Program-made: the position numbers and the translations under genes | The notes under the pieces: model-generated | What the model was told of the DNA's origin: nothing | The model's input: the letters and a program-made list of their open reading frames with translations, nothing else | Databases searched by the model: none | Assembly: GCF_020539865.1 (NCBI RefSeq) | Contig: NZ_JAJBQV010000002.1 | Location: 62,001-126,000 of the forward strand | Direction of reading: 5' to 3' | Source of the DNA: Megasphaera elsdenii | Lineage (GTDB): Bacteria; Bacillota; Negativicutes; Veillonellales; Megasphaeraceae | Length of the DNA stretch: 64,000 nucleotides | In this document: one piece after another, positions 53,654 to 62,000 of the stretch | Position numbering within the stretch: position 1 is the stretch's first letter | Layout: each line of letters starts with the position of its first letter

Positions 53654-54556
53654 TTACCAAGAAGGTGGAATGGCTGTCGTGACGACGCGGAATGTATACC
53701 CCTGACCTTTCAGGAGATGGATGATATCCGGCAGGGCATCGACAGTCGCACCATGTCCATAGGCATCGTGCATGAGGATAACCAGATGGCGATGAAGATA
53801 AGGCCGCAGTTGCAGCTGCTGTTTGATATTTTCCACTTCTTTACCGGCCGTCTTGCCCGTCCCGTCGGCATCACCAGTCAGCGCATTCCATCCGACTTCG
53901 ATGTAACCGATGTCGTTGATAGCCGTCCAGAATTCCTTAGTGAAGTGTCCCTCCGTACCACCCGGAGCACGGGAAATGATGGGCCGGACGCCGATTATCT
54001 TGTAGATTTCTTCTTCAGTCTGCAAGAGTTCGTCTGTATAAGCTTTGGGCGAAACGTATATTTTCTTATAATCATGCGTATACGAGTGGACGCCGATGGC
54101 ATTGCCGGACTGGTATATCTTCTTGACGACATCGGGATAGCGGACGACATTCTGACCGGTCAAGAAGAACGTAGCATGGATATTTTCCTTTTTCAGAATA
54201 TCCAAGATGCGCGACGTATTCTTATCATTAGGGCCATCGTCGAAGGTCAGGTAGACGACGTTGTCGCCATAATAATAGTCCCGCGTCTTGCCGTATGTCG
54301 TAGGCAGGCCCTTTTCCTGACGCTGCCGGGTCGTATATTTATCGTACACCGGTTTATCATTATCGACAGGAGGAAGAGAGAAATCATCGCCTATCAAAGC
54401 CACATCGGGCTTGCTGGACAGGGCCTGCGGCACCGGGATGTGCCGGGATTCGGCCGCTGCCATGACGCGGTCGCGGTCGAAATTCAGGAAAAGTCCCAGC
54501 GAAGCCAGGAGGAAAAGTAAGATACATCCTAAAAACAGTCTGCCTTTTTGTTTCAT
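53654..54556 (-). CDS. Polysaccharide deacetylase (NodB/CE4 family), membrane-anchored
   Basis: The 300-residue protein has an N-terminal hydrophobic anchor (residues 5-24) and a NodB domain from about residue 100. Catalytic motifs are visible: VYLTFDDGPNDKN (general base Asp and metal Asp), GVHSYTHDYKK (metal His pair), SRAPGGTEGHF and ILMHDAYGHG. CE4 enzymes remove acetyl groups from peptidoglycan or other glycans; the resemblance is to the Bacillus PdaA/PgdA group. It is probably transcribed with the preceding yqeC-type gene, 6 bases away. Confidence 0.92.
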   Translation of the reverse strand: MKQKGRLFLGCILLFLLASLGLFLNFDRDRVMAAAESRHIPVPQALSSKPDVALIGDDFSLPPVDNDKPVYDKYTTRQRQEKGLPTTYGKTRDYYYGDNVVYLTFDDGPNDKNTSRILDILKKENIHATFFLTGQNVVRYPDVVKKIYQSGNAIGVHSYTHDYKKIYVSPKAYTDELLQTEEEIYKIIGVRPIISRAPGGTEGHFTKEFWTAINDIGYIEVGWNALTGDADGTGKTAGKEVENIKQQLQLRPYLHRHLVILMHDAYGHGATVDALPDIIHLLKGQGYTFRVVTTAIPPSW

Positions 54557-54562
54557 TTTAGC

Positions 54563-55351
54563 TTACATCCGTTTCTTTTTGACGTTACCATAGTGAATAT
54601 ACTGGCGTATTGTACATGTTTCCCGATAGCCATCGGCCAAGACGCTGGCCGTCAAGTCGAAGTCTTCCAAATCGTCGAGGAGAGCTTCGGTCATGCGGTG
54701 CTGGACGGCATTATAGCCCGTGCAGAAGAGGATACGCGGGCAACGCACGCCGCGGAACAATCCCCGCGGATGCTTGATGAGTTTGGCCAGCATAGCCGGC
54801 GTAATGACAGCGCCACAGGGACGCCCCATGATAGCCGCTGCCGTTTCGACGCCTTCGATTTTTTCGGCGCTGATGACATTGCCCAGCATCTGTAAGTTGA
54901 GGACGCCGATGACGGTATCGCAGGAATCCGGCAAGGGCACGTCATCTGCCAGCGGGGCCTTGAGCCACTTATTGCCGGCTGCATCGCCTTCGATGAGGAT
55001 ATACCAGGCTGGATGACGCGTCTTGATGTCATCGATGACTTTGGGGTCGAGGCCGACATAGCGGTCTTGGTCGTCAAGACCGGCAAACCACGCTGGGACG
55101 TGGCCGGCGGCAATGCGTTCGGCGCAGAAAGCTTCGCCTTTTTCCATATCTTCCGTGCAGATGACATCAAAGGGTTCCACATTATCGACACGCGTGCTGT
55201 CCATGGGAACGATGCTGCTGACCATAATCGGCAGATGACCGCCGTGGCCGTAAGTACCCAGCCGTTCCAATACGGTCGTCTTGCCACCGGCACCTACAAT
55301 AGCCGTAATACCGGGTTTTAACATGCGTCGCCAACGATTATCTTCAAACAT
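54563..55351 (-). CDS. yqeC: YqeC-like selenium-dependent hydroxylase accessory protein
   Basis: The 262-residue protein has a P-loop-like TAIVGAGGKTTVLERLG at the N-terminus and LIEGDAAGNKWLKAP in the middle, both characteristic of YqeC. In other bacteria YqeC is associated with selenium-dependent molybdenum hydroxylases such as xanthine dehydrogenase. The neighbour upstream is an FAD subunit of that enzyme family, 21 bases away. No molybdenum-binding subunit, selD or yqeB gene is visible in this window. Confidence 0.85.
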   Translation of the reverse strand: MFEDNRWRRMLKPGITAIVGAGGKTTVLERLGTYGHGGHLPIMVSSIVPMDSTRVDNVEPFDVICTEDMEKGEAFCAERIAAGHVPAWFAGLDDQDRYVGLDPKVIDDIKTRHPAWYILIEGDAAGNKWLKAPLADDVPLPDSCDTVIGVLNLQMLGNVISAEKIEGVETAAAIMGRPCGAVITPAMLAKLIKHPRGLFRGVRCPRILFCTGYNAVQHRMTEALLDDLEDFDLTASVLADGYRETCTIRQYIHYGNVKKKRM

Positions 55352-55372
55352 GAAAGTACCTCCTTCTGAAAT

Positions 55373-56185
55373 TTACTTCTTCACAATATAACGATTGTAC
55401 CCTTTCCAGGCCGATTTAATGAGGCCGCGGACCATATCGATGGTCAGGGCCCGCCGTTCTTCTTCGGAGCAGGTGCCGAAATTGCCGAAATCGAGTTCTT
55501 CACTGGCCAGATGGGCCACATTTTCTTTGACGGCCATGCCCTTTTCCGTCAGTTCTTCACTGGCCGAGCGGGCAATGGCAGCCAGGCCGGGACGGCCGCC
55601 GACGACGATGCACCACGAATCTTCCCGCATGGCGACGGCACCGACCAGATACGGTTCATCTACCGGCAGCTTGCGATAGGCTTTATAGGCCGTATAGACG
55701 GCTTCTTTGGCAATGGAAATACCCGTTACCAGTTCGCCCATGGGCGGGCAATACAAATAGTCATCCAGGCTCATGCAGCCTTTATCCTGCAGCTGTACAT
55801 CGACGTGGAGGGACAGGAGGATCGGCAGGAGGACGGAAAAAGGCGCTTTCCCCGAAATGACGCCGCCCAGCGTGCCGTAGCGCTGGACGTTTTTATCGGC
55901 TACGTCACTGATGGCCTTGCTGATGGCTCCGCCGGCAAACTCCTGGATGACCGGGGAAATCTTGATCTGCCAAAGCGGTGTCATGGCGCCGATGACGATG
56001 TCGTCTTCCCGTTCTTCGATATACTGCATCCCGGCTTTCGACAAATCGACAGCCAGGTCATAATGGTCTTTTTTATATTTCAAGCCCTGCGTTCCCGCCA
56101 GGAAAACAGCCGACGCAGCCTGCCGATAAGCAGCGTAGGCTGCGGCCGGATTATCCGGGACCAGGGTCGTCGTACTGGTAATCAC
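55373..56185 (-). CDS. FAD-binding subunit of a xanthine dehydrogenase-family hydroxylase (orphan)
   Basis: The 270-residue protein has the FAD-binding pattern of the medium subunit: FLAGTQGLKYKKDHYDLAVD near the N-terminus, IVIGAMTPLWQI, and RYGTLGGVISGKAPFS. A CO-dehydrogenase flavoprotein C-terminal domain follows. The medium subunit usually works with a molybdopterin subunit and a 2Fe-2S subunit, but neither is encoded beside it. It pairs with the YqeC-like gene. It may work with partners elsewhere, or be a remnant. The start at 56185 has an AAGGAG-like site. Confidence 0.83.
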   Translation of the reverse strand: MITSTTTLVPDNPAAAYAAYRQAASAVFLAGTQGLKYKKDHYDLAVDLSKAGMQYIEEREDDIVIGAMTPLWQIKISPVIQEFAGGAISKAISDVADKNVQRYGTLGGVISGKAPFSVLLPILLSLHVDVQLQDKGCMSLDDYLYCPPMGELVTGISIAKEAVYTAYKAYRKLPVDEPYLVGAVAMREDSWCIVVGGRPGLAAIARSASEELTEKGMAVKENVAHLASEELDFGNFGTCSEEERRALTIDMVRGLIKSAWKGYNRYIVKK

Positions 56186-56212
56186 GATACTGAAAATCTC
56201 CTTTCTGCCTAG

Positions 56213-56953
56213 TTAAGGGATGTCGTCGAAGAACCAGTCTTCCAGGGCCACGTTCGGCCTGTCCTTGTTGAGCAGGAAAGACCCGCCACATTCATCGACG
56301 ACAGCATCGACAAGGGCGTCGACGCCGATATCGCTGCACAAATCCATTTCTTCTTTATATAAAAGGATGGGCATGAGTAGTTCCACTGTCGTACCATCGG
56401 CCATAGAAACGCCGCCCAGCTGGCCTTCAAACTGGACGATGACCAGGCCAGATAAGGCTGTATCCCCGGCAAAAGGCTCATGTTTTTCCGAATTGGGCAG
56501 GAGAAACCCATAGGACATCCACACATCATGGACGTGCGGGAACCGCCCCAGCTCCATGAGCAGCCAGATAGGCCAGGCTTCTTCGTCATTCAGAGAAATA
56601 TCCCGGTCCTTGCGGAAAGGCCAATCGGCCGGCAAGATGAGGCAGAGTTCGCCGTAGCCTTCTTTCGCGGCCACAAATTCACCAGCCGGGTAATGCATGG
56701 GAGCGGCGCTCATGCCGATGGTATGAAGGAGATAGAAAGGTTCTTCTACCGTAGGATATAAGAGCTCTACGTCTACAGCCAGCGGCGTCCCGTCCGGATC
56801 CTGGAAGACGCTCCACTGCCGACGGGGAAAGAGGCTATGGAAATAAGCCTGGACGGCGCGGCCATATTCTTCGTGAGACCGCTGTATCTTCAAGGTGTCC
56901 ATCAAGGAAAAAAAGCGAGGCCATCGATAGGACGTAATCGGTAAGGTACTCAT
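56213..56953 (-). CDS. SUFU (suppressor of fused) domain protein
   Basis: The 246-residue cytosolic protein matches the bacterial suppressor-of-fused domain family by its pattern VDVELLYPTVEEPFYLLHTI, the sequence ELCLILPADWPF and the later GFLLPNSEKHEPFAGDTALS. Its biochemical role is unknown; some SUFU-domain proteins act as immunity proteins of toxin systems, but no toxin gene is adjacent. ATG 56953 is chosen for the AAGGGGGA site. The gene lies behind a structured leader with its own promoter and terminator (57018-57167). Confidence 0.82.
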   Translation of the reverse strand: MSTLPITSYRWPRFFSLMDTLKIQRSHEEYGRAVQAYFHSLFPRRQWSVFQDPDGTPLAVDVELLYPTVEEPFYLLHTIGMSAAPMHYPAGEFVAAKEGYGELCLILPADWPFRKDRDISLNDEEAWPIWLLMELGRFPHVHDVWMSYGFLLPNSEKHEPFAGDTALSGLVIVQFEGQLGGVSMADGTTVELLMPILLYKEEMDLCSDIGVDALVDAVVDECGGSFLLNKDRPNVALEDWFFDDIP

Positions 56954-57017
56954 CGAATCCCCCTTTTCGTTTATAGTCAGCTTCATTATACCATAAATGA
57001 GCCAGCTCTGGGCAACC

Positions 57018-57132
57018 AAAAAGGGGCGCCGCGAACGCGAAGCCCCTCTCCACTATCATGACGATAGACTTTTTAGCCCTCATGGTTCGTGCCAGAGGGA
57101 TTCACTGAATCTCATCGCCTGTTCAATTGACG
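57018..57132 (-). ncRNA. Structured leader or small RNA upstream of the SUFU gene, ending in a terminator
   Basis: A transcript from the promoter at 57139-57167 would contain three hairpins: GATTC/GAATC, then CCCTCTGG/CCA-GAGGG, then CTATC/GATAG. It ends with the terminator GGGGC...GCCCC (57046-57023) followed by five T residues. The terminator lies 65 bases before the SUFU gene. It could be a cis-acting attenuator or riboswitch, or a stand-alone RNA of about 115 bases. It did not match any riboswitch class recalled from memory. Confidence 0.55.
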
Positions 57133-57138
57133 GGATAT

Positions 57139-57167
57139 ATCATATCAATAAATAGGAAAATTGTCAA
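57139..57167 (-). promoter_or_regulatory. Promoter of the SUFU leader RNA
   Basis: TTGACA (57167-57162) and TATGAT (57144-57139) are 17 bases apart on the minus strand, almost consensus. It is back to back with the plus-strand promoter at 57189. Confidence 0.8.
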
Positions 57168-57188
57168 ATCACAGCGCCCCTGCGTGCC

Positions 57189-57217
57189 TTGTAAAAGGCA
57201 GTACGGTATAGTAGAAT
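57189..57217 (+). promoter_or_regulatory. Promoter of the 57-residue small protein gene
   Basis: TTGTAA (57189-57194) and TAGAAT (57212-57217) are 17 bases apart, 47 bases before the proposed start codon. Confidence 0.65.
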
Positions 57218-57263
57218 AAAAGAGAATAGAACGCACTATATTAACCGTAAAGGGATGACTACA

Positions 57264-57437
57264 TTGAAGGTACGCTGGGTAGAATTAAACCGTTTTGAAG
57301 CTGAACTTATCCTCGAATTCGCCTGCCAGCCCAAGGATGCTCCCGTTTCTGCCAGCCTATGCCGCATGATATTCCGCCATCTCGAAGGCCAGCCGGCACT
57401 GGCACAGAGCCAGACGGGAGTAAATAAGAAGACATAA
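57264..57437 (+). CDS. Small hypothetical protein (57 residues)
   Basis: A TTG start at 57264 follows AAAGGG by 9 bases. The in-frame ATG at 57255 directly abuts that site and is less likely. The product begins (M)KVRWVELNRFEAELILEFAC and is a soluble, mixed-charge protein with no signal peptide. Promoter, ribosome binding site and an immediately following terminator all agree, which supports a real gene. No family was recognised. Confidence 0.6.
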   Translation: MKVRWVELNRFEAELILEFACQPKDAPVSASLCRMIFRHLEGQPALAQSQTGVNKKT

Positions 57438-57470
57438 AAGGAGCTGTCGCATCGCGGCAGCTCCTTTTTT
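57436..57470. terminator. Bidirectional terminator after sdaAA and the small gene
   Basis: AAAAGGAGCTGTCGC pairs with GCGGCAGCTCCTTTTTT; arms end in T runs on both strands, serving the two convergent genes. Confidence 0.88.
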
Positions 57471-57471
57471 C

Positions 57472-58356
57472 TCACTCTTCCATCGCTTTTTCTAATCGCG
57501 CCGCGATGGCCTTCCCTGTTTCGGTCCGGGCCAGGCCGCCATCGGACGTTTCTTTCAGGGCAACCGGCATGAGGCGGCCGATTTCCGCCATGGCCGCAAT
57601 GACCTCATCAGGCGGGATGACGCTCTTGATGCCAGCCAAAGCCATTTCAGCAGCTGCCAGGGCCTCGACGGCAAAGATGGCATTGCGCTTGACACAGGGC
57701 ACTTCCACCAAGCCCGCTACGGGGTCACAGGCCAGACCCAAGGTGTTTTTCATGCACAGGGCGAAGGCCTGGAGAATCGTATCACTATCTCCGCCGGCCA
57801 TTTCGGCAACGGCAGCGGCTGCCATGGCCGCAGCTGTCCCACATTCAGCCTGGCAACCGCCGACAGCACCGGCGACAGAGGCATTGCGGGAGACGACGGC
57901 GCCGATACCGGCTGCCGTGAACAAGGCATCGACCAGTACGGGACGGGGCGTCTGCATTTCTTCGGCAGCCGCCATCATGACAGCCGGCACGATGCCGCAG
58001 GAGCCGGCCGTCGGGCAGGCAACGATTTTGAACATCTTGGCATTGGCTTCACTGATAGCCAACGCATAGACAGCGGCTTTATGTGCCAAAGGGCCCAGTA
58101 ATTTCGGCGCCTTTTCAGCCATTTTATGGGCATCGCCGCCGACGAGACCGCTGACCGACTTTCCTAGGTCTTTCATGCCGGCATCGATGGATTCCTGGAA
58201 TACATCGAGACGGCTGGCCATGACGGCCCGTACTTTTTCTTCCAGTTCTTCTGACGACTCTACTTCATGACGCACAACGATGTCTGACAGAGTCGTCTTT
58301 TCTTTTTCTGCCAGGGCCCACAAGTCATGAAGGGTCTTATATTCATATTTATACAT
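57472..58356 (-). CDS. sdaAA: L-serine dehydratase, iron-sulfur-dependent, alpha subunit
   Basis: This is the catalytic subunit that deaminates L-serine to pyruvate at a 4Fe-4S cluster, without PLP. The 294-residue protein has the cluster-binding and active-site segments ACPTAGSCGIVPAV, GGCQAECGTA and LACDPVAGLVEVPCVKRNA. ATG 58356 is chosen over an upstream extension for its AGGAGGA site. It follows the beta subunit by 10 bases. Pyruvate formed could feed the PFOR encoded at 9446. Confidence 0.95.
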   Translation of the reverse strand: MYKYEYKTLHDLWALAEKEKTTLSDIVVRHEVESSEELEEKVRAVMASRLDVFQESIDAGMKDLGKSVSGLVGGDAHKMAEKAPKLLGPLAHKAAVYALAISEANAKMFKIVACPTAGSCGIVPAVMMAAAEEMQTPRPVLVDALFTAAGIGAVVSRNASVAGAVGGCQAECGTAAAMAAAAVAEMAGGDSDTILQAFALCMKNTLGLACDPVAGLVEVPCVKRNAIFAVEALAAAEMALAGIKSVIPPDEVIAAMAEIGRLMPVALKETSDGGLARTETGKAIAARLEKAMEE

Positions 58357-58366
58357 CTTGTTCCTC

Positions 58367-59026
58367 CTAGAGCGGCAGCAGCGTGACGACGCTTTCAATG
58401 GCTGTAATATTCTGTATCATGTGGACGATTTCGTTAGGGACGGGGCTGTCTGTGCAGACAATCATGACCGCTGTTTCATTCTTGGCACTGCGGAAGACGC
58501 GCATATTCGATACATTGATATGACCAATAGCCAGGACGGTCGTCGCCTGGGCGATGATGCCCGGCTGATCCTTGTGGACTGTAATCAGCGTGTGTTCTTC
58601 CCCGTTCAAGGCCACTTCTGCACCGTTGATTTCGCGGATTTCGATTTTACCGCCGCCTAGAGAAACGCCGAGTACTTCCATAATCCGGCCAGATGCGCCA
58701 GTCATGGCGATGCGTACCGTATTGGGATGGTCCACTTCTTCATCGGACCGATGGAATTCAATATCCAGGCCCTGCTTTTCGGCAATGGCGAAGGACGTAC
58801 GCAGGCAGACATCGTCAGCTGAAAAGCCGAGCAAGCCAGCTACGAGGGCCCGGTCTGTACCGTGGCCCTTATAAGTCTTGGCAAAAGAACCATAGACGGT
58901 GATGACCGCTTTTTTCGGTTCATCTTTCAAGATTTCCCGGGCCATGAGGCCGATCCGGGCGGCGCCTGCCGTGTGGGAACTGGAAGGCCCGATCATAACG
59001 GGACCGACCACATCAAAAACTCCCAT
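58367..59026 (-). CDS. sdaAB: L-serine dehydratase, iron-sulfur-dependent, beta subunit
   Basis: The 219-residue subunit has the N-terminal FDVVGPVMIGPSSSHTAGAA motif and a C-terminal ACT domain (LITVHKDQPGIIAQATTVLA, ending near VTLLPL) that may bind serine. The split alpha/beta arrangement is typical of Firmicutes. AGGAGG precedes the ATG, and addA ends 20 bases upstream. Confidence 0.95.
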   Translation of the reverse strand: MGVFDVVGPVMIGPSSSHTAGAARIGLMAREILKDEPKKAVITVYGSFAKTYKGHGTDRALVAGLLGFSADDVCLRTSFAIAEKQGLDIEFHRSDEEVDHPNTVRIAMTGASGRIMEVLGVSLGGGKIEIREINGAEVALNGEEHTLITVHKDQPGIIAQATTVLAIGHINVSNMRVFRSAKNETAVMIVCTDSPVPNEIVHMIQNITAIESVVTLLPL

Positions 59027-59046
59027 GAAAAAACCTCCTTACAGTT

Positions 59047-62000
59047 TTATAGTCTAATTTCTTTTTGCAGATGTAAGCTATAAATATACATTTCTTTGAC
59101 GGGCCAGTGCGTAATCTGTTCGACAGCCCGCTTATATAATGCCAGCTGGACAGCATAGCGACGGCGGAAGGCGTCTGCCCTTTCCAGACGGTCTGACTTG
59201 TAGTCAACGAGGATCCAGGCATCATCTTCGCGGAAAAGGCAGTCGATGACACCTTGAATCAAAACCTGTTCCCCTGCTTCTATCTCAGGCAGGGGCTCGC
59301 CGCCGGATAAAAGGACCGTGAAGGGGTATTCCCGATGCAGCTCCGGCGACATGGCCATACGCCGGCCTAGATTGGACTGGCAGAAAGCCGCCAGAACCGG
59401 CACAGAGACCAACTTCACCTCGTCCTGACTCAACAATCCCTGGCGAACAAAGGCGTCGATTTCACGACGCAAGGTTCCCGTCGTCTGGTCGGCAGCGGGC
59501 GTAATATACTGCAGGGCCTTGTGCAGAGCCGTCCCGCGCTGAGCCCCGCTGACAGCCTCTTCTTCCCCGGCCAGCCAGGACGGCAGAGAGGCAAAGGCAT
59601 CCTCTTCGCCAGGCGCTGATGAGATGACGGCAGCCGCCGGGACAGACAGGTCTGCTTCTTCTTGCAATGCCTCGCTGTGCAGTTCTTGATATCGCCGCTT
59701 GACTTCGGATACGGAAAACTTAGCCGCTGTCCGGACAGCTTGGGGATACGCATACTGCCAAGATAACTGTTCATCCAGCCAGGCCGGTACCGGTGTCCCT
59801 GTCAAGTCACCGCGCCGCAGGTTCTCCAGCCGCGGTTCACTGGCACAGACACCTTCTTCAACAGCCGCTGCCGCAGTAGCATAAGCGATGCGTACCTGCC
59901 AAACCGTATCCTGCCAGGCCGCACCAGGACGGGCATAATCAGCATCGGCCTTGCCCCCGAAGGGAGCCAGGGCGGCCGGCATGACCCAATCGAAATACGA
60001 TTTAGCCTGAGCCGGATTGAGGCGGCTCGTCCAGCGCTGCCAGTCGCGGTCGATATGACTGCTATGTCCCGTCAGGATGAGCTGGTCCCTAGCGCGAGTC
60101 ATAGCAACATAGAGGATGCGCTCTTCTTCTGCCGTCCCTTCCCAGCGCAGCTGAGCCGCAATGCCGCTCCAGATGAGCGTAGGATAGGACATGCGCCATT
60201 CCGGGTCGTACTGCTTGAGGCCGATGCCCAAACGGTTATGAAAGAGTATCTGATCCTGCGTGTCTCGGCGATTGAAGGCTTTGCCCAAATCGGCGACGAA
60301 GACGACGGGAAATTCTAGTCCCTTGCTCTTATGAATACTCATGATGCGCACGACGTCTTCCTTTTCGCTGACGACTTTAGCCGGTGCCAGATCCAGGCCG
60401 TCTTCTTTCATCTTATCCATGAGCTGCAAGTAACGGAACAGACCGCGAAACCCAGCTTCTTCGTACTGCCGTGCCCGATCGTACAGGGCTTTCAAGTTGG
60501 CCTGGCGCACATCGCCACCGGGCATAGCCCCGACGAAATCGACATAGGCCGTATCATCGTACAGGCGCTGCAAGAGTTCCGCTACACCGTGACGGCGACT
60601 GTACGTACGCCACAAATCAAAGTTGTCCATGAACTGCTGCAAGTCTTCTTTCTCATCCACTCCATCAGGCAGAGAAGCGGCAAAGGCTGGCAGGTTCTGC
60701 CACAACGTCCCGTCACCGGCCAAGCGGACGCCGGCTAGGGCCGTCTCATCCAAGCCGACCAAAGGCGACCGTAAGACGGCCGCCATGGCCAGGTCCTGTT
60801 CAGGGTTATCGATGCAACGCAGGAGAGCCAGCATAACCTGAACTTCGACGGCAGCAAAATAACCACCGCTCTGTTCAGCATACGATGGGATGCCCCCTTC
60901 TTGCAAGGCTTGGATGAGGACATTGGCCTTGCCGGCCATGGAGCGCAGGAGAATGACGATATGGCGATAAGACAAGGGCTCCAGCGTTCCATCCTTGCGG
61001 GCTGCCATACGGCCACTGGCCATGAGCTCGCCGATGCGGCCAGCAATAAAGCGGCATTCCTTTTCAAAAGCCGTGCTGCCGTCGTCGTCTTCCTCGTCAC
61101 TCGGTGTCGGCACGATGTCGACCTCAACAGGTCCGCCAATCCAGCGTTCATCGTCCGGTGCCGGCCGGCCGGCATAGAGTTTTTCCCGTTCACCATAATC
61201 CATGCCAGCTGCATCTGCCGTCATGGCCCGCGAAAAGACAGCGTTCACGGCGTCGAGGATGACCGGGACGCTGCGGAAGTTCCGCCCCAAGTCGATACAG
61301 CGCTGCACGGCCTTTTCGTCGCGGCTGAAGGACTGGTACTTATCCAGGAACAGCGTCGGGTCGGCCAGGCGGAAGCGATAAATGCTCTGTTTGATGTCGC
61401 CGACCATAAAGCGATTATCCTCGCTAGAAACGAGGCGGGTAATGAGTTCCTGGACGCCGTTCGTATCCTGGTACTCGTCGATGAAGACCTCTTCATACTG
61501 GCTGCGCAATTCTTCGGCTGCCGCCGACGGCACAGCCTGTCCCGGCGATGCTTCAGGGACCAAGAGGATTTGCAAGCAGAAATGTTCCAAATCGCTGAAA
61601 TCAATCCAACCTTTTTCCTTCTTCGCCGCCCCATAAGCCTTGGCAAAATCTAAAGTCAGCGTCACTAAGCCCTCCATGACGGGTTTCATGGCCCGCATGC
61701 CATCGAGCCATTCTTCCGGTGTCGCCGAAAAATAGACGGGCTGCAAGGTCTTGGTCACGTCTTTCTTTACCTCATCGCGCACTTTCTTGCACCGCTCCCA
61801 GACGGCTTTATCGTCATCAGATAACTTCCGCAGTGCCTTCAGGCGCGGAAAATCAATGGCCCGGACAAAACGACTCAAATCATTCCAAGACTGGGCCTGG
61901 GCAGCCTGCCGGAGTGCTGCCTGTTCGGCGACGAAGGTATCACAGACCGGCCCAAAGGCCTCGCGCTGCCTCAAGTGGTAGAGTATGCCTTCATAAAGGC

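Noticed and set aside
56835..57083. 82-codon frame starting inside the SUFU leader RNA, considered as a leader peptide
   Set aside because: No ribosome binding site before its ATG, and it reads through the terminator into the SUFU gene in another frame.
57236..57475. 79-codon minus-strand frame opposite the small gene
   Set aside because: It begins inside the bidirectional terminator and has no ribosome binding site; the plus-strand gene has promoter, site and terminator.
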